Assembly (NCBI GenBank): GCA_910589415.1
Contig: OU342630.1
Span: 80,348,186 to 80,412,185 of the forward strand
Direction of reading: 5' to 3'
DNA: 64,000 nt
Source: Malachius bipustulatus
Lineage: Eukaryota; Arthropoda; Insecta; Coleoptera; Melyridae
The translations under genes were made by a program, and so were the position numbers. The notes beneath the pieces are model-generated. The model worked only from the letters and a program-made list of their open reading frames with translations, made no database searches and had not been told where the DNA came from. This document shows positions 33,717 to 43,012 of this stretch, in pieces (position 1 is the first letter of the stretch; the number at the start of each line of letters is the position of its first letter).

Positions 33717-36354
33717 AATGTTATTTCTTAAAACTTGCATAAATATTTTGTAGTTATTTCAAATAAACTTGCTTGATCTGCAGATTTAGCCAAGATTAGA
33801 GAAAGTTATAGATTTTTTTAGAGCTAAAAATAAGTTTTAACAAGAAAAAACTCAAGTTTTAATAAGAACACCAACTGAACGAAGATATGGTAATTTTAAT
33901 GACAAACAAACATATAAGCGTATAAGTAACACAATTTAGCACATTAACACATAAACAAATAAGTACATAACAGAGACAACATACTATAAAGAGACCGTCA
34001 GATCGACGCACGAAAATGGGTACACTGTTCACGCGCATTCCGGTAGCGCATCGCGCATTGCGGACGATTTCTAAACTAAAATGAAGCTGCCTTTAGATAT
34101 AAATTCTCATTTTGACATAATCTGACGTTTAGTTTTGCAATTGTGTAAAATTTGATTTATTTAATTTGAGTATTTTATCAAACTAATAATAAATTTTAGA
34201 TGAACTTTACCTTGAATATAATTTTTAGAAATATAATTTATAATAATTTACCCAATTAATAACAGTATAACGTAAAACTTTCGCATATTTGTTGACTTTT
34301 GAAAGGTAAGTGCAAGCAATGCCGTTTCATGCTCTTGCAGGTAATAACAATTATTTTAAATAAATCGAAAAAACTCTTCCTGAATGCGAAATAATTGTTT
34401 TAGGAACCACATTCTATCTGCGTCTTGGTTTAAAAGCAGTTCTAATCACAACGATGGATCATTTTATCAAAGTTATGAATACAACACCCAATAAAAACTG
34501 CATTAAAACACTACCTATTACTTAGAAGGTAGATGAAGTAGATGAACGAATACAAATCTTTTGAGATGCTGAGATTCTGAGGTGATGCTGCGGTGTGTGT
34601 TATCTTCTCTGTTTATACTTATTTAGTTTGGTACATTACTATTGGGCATTTTATTATGTAAAGAAGTTCACGTGGCCCTCTTCGGAGCTGGAAACCTCAA
34701 ATAATGGGCCGCTTATTTGTTGCCCGAAAAACTCTGAAAAAATTCAGGCATATTCTTTGATAAAAATAATTATTTTTTGTTTCTTGGAGTTTCTCTACTA
34801 AAAGTCTTCCTTCTCAGTAAAATCATCAAATGAAGGTCTATGCATTATTTGTCTAGTATGAAGAAAAAGTTTGATTATTTTTGTCTAAAGAATATGCGTA
34901 AATTTTTTCGTAATTTTTGAGAATAAGAGGGCTAATCCTCTGTAGAAGGATAAATCGCCTTCTGACTCTTGAAGTTTTTCTTTAAAACGTCTGCTGCTTC
35001 ACTGGAAACTAATTATTAATCAAAAAAATTTAGTTTTTTGTAATTTTTTTCAGATAGATCCTTTTTCGACTTCCCTTTTGAAGAGGACTCAGTTACGTGA
35101 CCTACCACTTCGGTGGATCGTAGCAATAGGTATACACATCTTAACCAAGCGACGGCGTCTGCGGTGCACGATCCAGCAGATGATGGCTGCAATGCCTTTT
35201 ATGTTAAAATTATTAACAACAATATTATTATTATAATTTTATTTTCCTGGAAAAGTCTTTCCACGTTGAGAAAACTGGTTAAATAGAAGCATCTTCTGTA
35301 AAAACTGGACCTGTATTTATGTGAAGAAAATTTTGTGGGAAGCATTTGTTACAATTATTAATATACTCGTATATATTGTGCATCTATTAAGAATAAAGAA
35401 GTTTTATATTGATGCCTCAAAGTTTATTTGTTGAAGTGGCGACACTTCAACCGTAAAAATAATGTTTCAAATAATAATTAGGTATAAATTATAATTTGAA
35501 TGTCCCGCGCTTACCAATAATATCTCCGGTAGCCCAGGTAGTCGCCACCGTCGCAGGTTACCTAGAGTCTAACGTGTAATCGAACACTCTATTATATTAT
35601 CTTTCTCTATGGTACATAAGCGAAACAGAAAGAAAAATATCAACACCAATTTTGGGAAGAAAAACTGCAATTCAGTGCAGATAATGTTCAAACAGGCCAC
35701 CATACTTTTTTGATATTTTTCTTTCTGTTTCGCTTATTTGTTTATGTGCTAAAATTGTATTTTTAAACGCTTATGTGTTGTTATGGGTTATCAGCAAAAT
35801 TACCATTTCTTCTTTTACCTGTTTTTCTTATTAAAACTTATTGTTAGCTCGAAAAAATCTAGAGTGGTTCCTAATCTTGGCTAAATCTGTAGATCAAGCA
35901 AATTTATTCGAAATAGCAACAAAATACATAAGTTTAAAAAAATCACATTTGGGTTTTCGAAAATTAGTAACAACCATAAATTGAAATTCTGAAAAAACTA
36001 AAAATTTTTCATTTTCTTCTCAATTCAGTTTAATAGTGCAAAGTAATTTTTTACCGCAATTGTAGCAATTTTCATGTAGAAAATGGTACTAAACTTTGAA
36101 GAAAATGCATAATACAGGGTGAACTTTTTAAGAAAACCGATAGAGACCTGAAAAATTAAGTACGGTCCTGCAGTTTTCGAATCGAAGAAAAATGCGAGGT
36201 ATTAGGTGTCATTAGCAGAGCATATCTACGAAATTTCATTAAATTCCATCCGATGGAAGGGTCTAAGAATAATTTCAATACCAGATCCCGAATCGACTTG
36301 AAAAACTTATAATACCTACCTAAGCTATGTCGGTCTGCTGGTGAAACACCCTGT
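33717..36354. mobile_element. Inner foldback copy B (left-truncated, interrupted by a hAT-like element)
   Basis: 33717-33970 matches 38182-38436 of copy C, and 35612-36354 matches the remainder of copy C up to the terminal CTGCTGGTGAAACACCCTGT. The intervening 1.64 kb is a separate insertion. Confidence 0.88.
33971..35611. mobile_element. 1,641-bp non-autonomous hAT-like element with perfect 8-bp TSD
   Basis: GTACATAA stands at 33963-33970 and again at 35612-35619, exactly bordering the insertion; copy C has a single GTACATAA at the empty site. The ends are CAGAGACAAC and, in complement, CATAGAGAAA, 7 of 9 matching. An 8-bp duplication with CAGAGA-like ends is the hallmark of hAT transposons such as Hermes (family knowledge). 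The longest ORF is 68 codons, so it cannot encode transposase. Confidence 0.88.
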
Positions 36355-36787
36355 AGAGTTGAATGGAGTTACGTTAGAGCCAACATCTAGTCTCAATATG
36401 GTCAAAGCCTTCGTTATAAACTTTTATTATAAAACAAGCTGAATCGGGTTGTTCCCCGGCCAGAGCCATCCTAAGATATTCGGCGTCCGCAAGGACGACT
36501 GAAAATTATCCGCCCTTTTTCATAAGAAAATACATAGGATGGCTATAATGCCGGAGAACAAGCCAGTGACTATCGATGGATTAAAAATTTAGTGCAGTAT
36601 GGATTCAGAACTTAATACTATGAAGGCAATGTTTGTGCTACACTGTAATAACTAAGTCTATTATGATATTTTGATACTTTTTGTTATTGTTATGATTTAT
36701 GATCGGATTTTTACTTCCGCCCGCAGCCCCTATGAACTTGCCGCCTGCGTGCGGGCCAATCATAGCACACCTGCTAGGCCCGCCCCT
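36355..36787 (-). repeat. Arm module U, copy 2 (inverted)
   Basis: Inverted copy of module U. Against U4 I see single-base differences such as GCCGGAGAAC for GCCGGGGAAC near 36552 and TTATGAT for TCATGAT near 36661; otherwise the two look identical. Confidence 0.9.
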
Positions 36788-37331
36788 AATTCCGAGTTTA
36801 ATCTCGGAATTCCGAGTTTAATTTCGGAATTCCGACTTTAATCTCGGAATTCCGACTTTAATCTCGGAATTCCGAGTTTAATCTCGGAATTCCGACTTTA
36901 AACTCGGAATTCCGACTTTAAACTCGGAATTCCGAGTTCAAACTAAGAATTCCGACTTTAAACTCGGAATTCCGAGTTTAAACTCGGAATTCCGAGTTCA
37001 AAGTCGGAATTCCGAGTTTAAAGTCGGAATTCCGAGTTCAAAGTCGGAATTCCGACTTTGAACTCGGAATTCCGACTTTGAACTCGGAATTCCGACTTTA
37101 AACTCGGAATTCCGACTTTGAACTCGGAATTCCGAGTTTAAACTCGGAATTCCGAGTTTAAAGTCGGAATTCTTAGTTTGAACTCGGAATTCCGAGTTTA
37201 AAGTCGGAATTCCGAGTTTAAAGTCGGAATTCCGAGATTAAACTCGGAATTCCGAGATTAAAGTCGGAATTCCGAGATTAAAGTCGGAATTCCGAGATTA
37301 AACTCGGAATTCCGAGATTAAACTCGGAATT
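36788..37331. repeat. Satellite array S2, ~27 units of 20 bp
   Basis: The longest satellite block, sitting exactly between two divergent U modules. It starts with TTTAATCTCGG-type units, passes through GACTTTAAACTC types, reverses polarity near the centre and ends with GAGATTAAACTC units, the inverse of its start. The whole block is therefore a large imperfect palindrome. Confidence 0.95.
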
Positions 37332-37764
37332 AGGGGCGGGCCTAGCAGGTGTGCTATGATTGGCCCGCACGCAGGCGGCAAGTTCATAGGGGCTGCGGGC
37401 GGAAGTAAAAATCCGATCATAAATCATAACAATAACAAAAAGTATCAAAATATCATGATAGACTTAGTTATTACAGTGTAGCACAAACATTGCCTTCATA
37501 GTATTAAGTTCTGAATCCATACTGCACTAAATTTTTAATCCATCGATAGTCACTGGCTTGTTCCCCGGCATTATAGCCATCCTATGTATTTTCTTATGAA
37601 AAAGGGCGGATAATTTTCAGTCGTCCTTGCGGACGCCGAATATCTTAGGATGGCTCTGGCCGGGGAACAACCCGATTCAGCTTGTTTTATAATAAAAGTT
37701 TATAACGAAGGCTTTGACCATATTGAGACTAGATGTTGGCTCTAACGTAACTCCATTCAACTCT
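37332..37764 (+). repeat. Arm module U, copy 3
   Basis: Direct repeat of U1 with no difference noticed by eye, followed directly by the intact foldback C. Confidence 0.9.
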
Positions 37765-39167
37765 ACAGGGTGTTTCACCAGCAGACCGACATAGCTTAGG
37801 TAGGTATTATAAGTTTTTCAAGTCGATTCGGGATCTGGTATTGAAATTATTCTTAGACCCTTCCATCGGATGGAATTTAATGAAATTTGGTAGATATGCT
37901 CTGCTAATGACACCTAATACCTCGCATTTTTCTTCGATTCGAAAACTGCAGGGCCGTAGTTAATTTTTTAGGTCTCTATCGGTTTTGTCAAAAAGTTCAC
38001 CCTGCATGTATTTTTTCAAAGTTTACTTTAAACCATTTTCTAAAACGACATTAAAAATGCTACAATTGCGGTAAAAATAATTACTGGCACCATTACACTG
38101 AATCGAGAGCAAAATAAAAACTTTTAGATTTTTCAGCATTTCAATGCATGTTTGTTAATGCATTTTCGAAAAATCAAATGTTATTTCTTAAAACTTCCAT
38201 AAACATTTTGTAGTTATTTCAAATAAACTTGCTTGATCTGCAGATTTACCCAAGATTAGAGAAAGTTATAGATTTTTTTAGAGCTAAAAATAACTTTTAA
38301 CAAGAAAAAAACTCAAGTTTTAATAAGAACACCAACTGAACGAAGATATGGTAATTTTAATGACAAACAAACATATAAGCGTATAAGTAACACAATTTAG
38401 CACATTAACACATAAACAAATAAGTACATAAGCGAAACAGAAAGAAAAATATCAACACAAATTTTGGGAAGAAAAACTGCAATTCAGTGCAGATAATGTT
38501 CAAACAGGCCACCATACTTTTTTGATATTTTTCTTTCTGTTTCGCTTATTTGTTTATGTGCTAAAATTGTATTTTTTAAACGCTTATGTGTTGTTATGGG
38601 TTATCAGCAAAATTACCATTTCTTCTTTTACCTGTTTTTCTTATTAAAACTTATTGTTAGCTCGAAAAAATCTAGAGTGGTTCCTAATCTTGGCTAAATC
38701 TGTAGATCAAGCAAATTTATTCGAAATAGCAACAAAATACATAAGTTTAAAAAAATCACATTTGGGTTTTCGAAAATTAGTAACAACCATAAATTGAAAT
38801 TCTGAAAAAACTAAAAATTTTTCATTTTCTTCTCAATTCAGTTTAATAGTGCAAAGTAATTTTTTACCGCAATTGTAGCAATTTTCATGTAGAAAATGGT
38901 ACTAAACTTTGAAGAAAATGCATAATACAGGGTGAACTTTTTAAGAAAACCGATAGAGACCTGAAAAATTAAGTACGGTCCTGCAGTTTTCGAATCGAAG
39001 AAAAATGCGAGGTATTAGGTGTCATTAGCAGAGCATATCTACGAAATTTCATTAAATTCCATCCGATGGAAGGGTCTAAGAATAATTTCAATACCAGATC
39101 CCGAATCGACTTGAAAAACTTATAATACCTACCTAAGCTATGTCGGTCTGCTGGTGAAACACCCTGT
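37765..39167. mobile_element. Inner foldback copy C (intact, 1,403 bp)
   Basis: Begins ACAGGGTGTTTCACCAGCAG and ends with its inverse. The arms meet around 38485 near the sequence ATAATGTTCAAACAGGCC, where the two sides stop pairing. The two arms are distinguishable (for example ATTTTCGAAAAATCAAATG against TTTGGGTTTTCGAAAATTAG), so they have diverged from each other, yet each matches its counterpart in copies A and B closely. The U modules continue the palindrome on either side. Confidence 0.88.
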
Positions 39168-39600
39168 AGAGTTGAATGGAGTTACGTTAGAGCCAACATC
39201 TAGTCTCAATATGGTCAAAGCCTTCGTTATAAACTTTTATTATAAAACAAGCTGAATCGGGTTGTTCCCCGGCCAGAGCCATCCTAAGATATTCGGCGTC
39301 CGCAAGGACGACTGAAAATTATCCGCCCTTTTTCATAAGAAAATACATAGGATGGCTATAATGCCGGGGAACAAGCCAGTGACTATCGATGGATTAAAAA
39401 TTTAGTGCAGTATGGATTCAGAACTTAATACTATGAAGGCAATGTTTGTGCTACACTGTAATAACTAAGTCTATCATGATATTTTGATACTTTTTGTTAT
39501 TGTTATGATTTATGATCGGATTTTTACTTCCGCCCGCAGCCCCTATGAACTTGCCGCCTGCGTGCGGGCCAATCATAGCACACCTGCTAGGCCCGCCCCT
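39168..39600 (-). repeat. Arm module U, copy 4 (inverted)
   Basis: Inverse of U3 on the other side of foldback C; it carries the same two-stem hairpin. Confidence 0.9.
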
Positions 39601-39964
39601 AATTCCGAGTTTAATCTCGGAATTCCGAGTTTAATTTCGGAATTCCGACTTTAATCTCGGAATTCCGACTTTAATCTCGGAATTCCGAGTTTAATCTCGG
39701 AATTCCGACTTTAAACTCGGAATTCCGACTTTAAACTCGGAATTCCGAGTTCAAACTAAGAATTCCGACTTTAAACTCGGAATTCCGAGTTTAAACTCGG
39801 AATTCCGAGTTCAAAGTCGGAATTCCGAGTTTAAAGTCGGAATTCCGAGTTCAAAGTCGGAATTCCGAGTTCAAAGTCGGAATTCCGAGTTTAAAGTCGG
39901 AATTCCGAGTTTAAAGTCGGAATTCCGAGTTTAAAGTCGGAATTCCGAGTTTAAACTCGGAATT
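39601..39964. repeat. Satellite array S3, ~18 units of 20 bp
   Basis: The left part repeats the beginning of S2 nearly base for base, then units of the AAAGTC type follow. It ends at GGAATTTTAAAAATAAAACT, the inverse of the start of S1. Confidence 0.95.
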
Positions 39965-40003
39965 TTAAAAATAAAACTCGTGTGGCGCTTCTACGCCTTC
40001 GTA

Positions 40004-41026
40004 AACTCTAACTTATCTCTTTCTTTTATTTATAATGACAATGAGTATGTTTATAAGAATGCTGGGATTAGTGACGGTGTATAATAAAATAAGTAACTCA
40101 ATGGTCTTTCTCACACTTAAGTCAGTTACTGTCACCAGCAAAACTTATTGCTTCCTTATTCGACTGTCATCATAACTCTCATACGGTGTTTGATATTGCA
40201 AACTGACGAGACTTAATAATGGCGAATCTGCGATGTTTTTGTCTTCAAACGATCGGAGGGATTTATTTATTTTATTCGAAATATTCGGAAGACTCTAGAG
40301 AAAACTTATCATGTGACCCTCTGTATAAATCATATAAAAGTATATCGTTATTATTTATTTTTAAAAATAAAAATGCCCTTATCCACATACTTATAATGTC
40401 GTTTTTTTAAAGCTGGTTCTTAATTTGACGAGAACATCGCAAGTAACGAACCAGTCCTAAAAATAACGTTTGAAAATAAACCATTTTCAAGTTGTTATCT
40501 TACTACAACAATCAATATTATTTTTAAAGCGCGTGAAATGTGAAAAGCTCTACATGTTTTGATTCTCATCTATTTTTAGAGTTTACTTATATCGATTTAG
40601 AAATGTCTAGTATCAGTTTCTATAAATTGTTTTCGAAAACATTCGAATTTTTAATATTAATATTGCATGATTGTTAAACTTGTAAAATTGTCAAATTCGG
40701 GATAATAAAAAATTAAAATTGCAATACAAATTAATATTGCAATGCAATATAAACCTGCAAAAACGTCAATGTCAACAATGATGACATTTCTGCTTTAGAA
40801 TAATGAGCATGTGATTATAATCCAATCAGAACTAAATAATGTTTTTTATTTTAATCGATTTAGATATTATTTAAAATAAACAAAGAAATATTAATAGCAA
40901 TAAGGAAAATTTAGCAATGGAAGTGTGTTTTTTTCATACTTATTACTTTTTTGTGCGATTGAATTTGATCAATCAAAGAAAAAAAGTTCCTATGAACATA
41001 GGTCCGCAAATGTACCGTTTTCGTTA
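40004..41026. other. No recognisable gene
   Basis: AT-rich flank of the composite element. Starts with the right AACTCT duplication. Short ORFs at 40219 and 40917 carry no motif. Confidence 0.4.
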
Positions 41027-41725
41027 TACAGGGTGTCAAAAAAATTATTTTTTCAGTTATACGTTGTGTCTAGGTAGGTACGTAAGTTGGAGTCATGTGG
41101 TAGAATTTTGTTATCCATTTTAGGAAAAAAGTTATTCTTCATAAAAGGTTTTGCTTGGTCGGAAACCTAAAATGAGATAGTCTGACATCAAATTTTTGCA
41201 GTCGTATACGAGGTTTGTCCAAAAACACGAATCTTCCCAAAGAGTAAAGTAACCTTTATTCTCGACAATATCAAAAATTGTTATTCAAAAAAGTTTATCC
41301 GAATTGCAATCAACATTTGGATATGCAATAACATACAGTTGCGCAACCAACAAAAAAATTACCTAAAAAGTAAAACACTACTAGGTACTGATAAAACGTA
41401 TCTTTTTAACAAAACACATAATTTGATGAATTGCATATTTTAATGTTTTCTGCAGTGCTGATCAACTTTTTTCAGTACTATTTTTTCCTATTGTCAAAAA
41501 TAAAAGTACTTTACTCTTTGACAATGACAAGATTCGTGTTTTTTGATAGGACACCTCGTAAACAACTGCAAAAAGTTATTCAATTAATGTCTGACTATAT
41601 TTCATTCTAGGTCTCAGATCAAGTACAACTTTTTATGGAGAACTTTCTTAATAACTTTTTTTTCCTAAAATGGATACCTAGTAAAAAAGTTTCCCATTGA
41701 CTCCAACTTACATAGACACACTGTA
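41027..41725. mobile_element. 700-bp foldback element, TACAGGGTGTC / GACACACTGTA ends, with a second palindrome in its centre
   Basis: Outer arms: TACAGGGTGTC, then GTAAGTTGGAGTCA, then TATCCATTTTAGGAAAAAAG on the left, answered in inverse order on the right, ending GACTCCAACTTAC then ACACTGTA. The centre, about 41217-41560, has its own inverted ends TACGAGGTTTGTCC and GGACACCTCGTA, with AAAACACGAATCTT and GAGTAAAGTA repeated inside. This is either a nested MITE or the natural core. Confidence 0.75.
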
Positions 41726-42269
41726 TATGACGATATTTCAGGAACTGTTTGAGATGCAGAACCCAGCTTTTGTACACATTTTGTCATTAATATTACCTAC
41801 GTTGAGGGTAAAAAAAATGGAACATTTAAAAAATCATTCTCAAAAACAAGTGATGTTTTTGTCCATAACAAAACATTTTGCCACTTTTATGTTTTTCATC
41901 ATAAAATGCTGTTTTTTTCTAAAATAGTTCATATCAAAGCTTTTGACCATGAGCACCTTTCTTACATATAAAACACTGACAGTTTCAGATGTGTTTCCAC
42001 AATACCAATTTTCCCAGTTTCGTATAAATTTGGAGAAAAAATGAAAATTTTTAAGTAACTTTAACGTCTAGGCCACTGCCATATGCCATATGGAATGAAA
42101 TTTAAGTAGTGCTCAAAAAATAAATAACATTAAAGTTAAAATGTGTACAAAAATTTAGTTTTACATCTCGAACGGTTCCTGAGATATCGTCAAAAAACGG
42201 AAAAAAAAATTTTTGACACCAAAAAATGTTTTATTTTTCGATACATGTTTTTAAACACCCTTATATCAA
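41726..42269. other. No recognisable gene
   Basis: AT-rich, chance ORFs only. Confidence 0.4.
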
Positions 42270-42342
42270 GTTATCGATAGCTCAGAGGTTAAAAGAGTGA
42301 TCCCGTGATCTAAATGGTTCTGGGTTCGATTCCAGAACAATA
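42270..42342 (+). ncRNA. tRNA-like sequence (degenerate tRNA or SINE head)
   Basis: TAGCTCAGAGGTTAAAAGAGT fits the A-box/D-arm (GCTC pairs with GAGT) and GGGTTCGATTCC fits the B-box/T-arm, with TTCTGG and CCAGAA forming a 6-bp stem. The spacing between boxes is that of a tRNA. The acceptor ends do not pair and the anticodon arm does not form a clean stem, so it is not a working tRNA by eye; a tRNA-derived SINE head or pseudogene is more likely. Confidence 0.4.
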
Positions 42343-43012
42343 TTTTCTTACCATTAGCTTATTTGCGTATTATATCTTATGACTTTCATTATAGAACTAG
42401 AAAACCGCCGAAAATGTTAAAATTTACACAAGCACGGCAGAATGACATAATTATGTATAATATAATAAGTAATAAATCCGCGTCAAGCTTAAATTCCGTC
42501 TAACAAAGAATTAAAGTTTATTTTCTTTTGTTGTTTCTCATTTTTTATTCTTTTTTTCTTATAGTCACCGTATTATTTTTTTATGTCGTTAGGCACGAAA
42601 AAATCAAATCCACCAATTTGTCAATTTTTTGTTTTTTATCTACATTTTATTCTTATTTTTCTAAAGAAAGAACTTTTTTCATCATGTGCCTTATGGTTGC
42701 AACTTGCTTGCCTTGATTTTTTATGAGAGTCGATGAAAAAATGTTATATTTTTTCGAAACAATTTTTTTAATGTGAGAGATTTTATTTTATAACTATTGA
42801 CATGAAACAACAATATAGTGACAATAAGAAAAAACAAAACCTGACTATGAAAAATGGGATTTATAGTTGGCTTTGGAAATTTTTTAAATGTCAAGTGGAT
42901 AAATCTTGACGACTTTTGTAAATCTACAAAAATTTATTTATTCATTTTCAATAATAAAAAAAGATAAAGCTTAATAAGAGGTATCAATTTTTCAGTTTTT
43001 TTCAGCATATTT
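42343..43012. other. No recognisable gene
   Basis: Very AT-rich, with T- and A-runs. May contain the tail of a SINE following the tRNA-like head. Confidence 0.35.

Larger units (their letters stand above)
29689..40003. mobile_element. 10.3-kb composite foldback element with satellite-bearing arms and 6-bp TSD
   Basis: The left end TACGAAGGCGTAGA (tandemly doubled) continues into AGCGCCACACGAGTTTTATT; the right end is the exact inverse, ...GTGTGGCGCTTCTACGCCTTCGTA. Immediately outside, AACTCT occurs at 29683-29688 and again at 40004-40009, a perfect 6-bp duplication. Inside, the order is satellite S1, arm U1, foldback A, 316-bp spacer, satellite scrap, foldback B, U2 (inverted), satellite S2, U3, foldback C, U4 (inverted), satellite S3. 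The architecture recalls Drosophila FB and sea-urchin TU foldback elements, whose inverted arms also contain short tandem repeats (known), but the sequences are not ones I recognise. No transposase was found. Confidence 0.8.
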
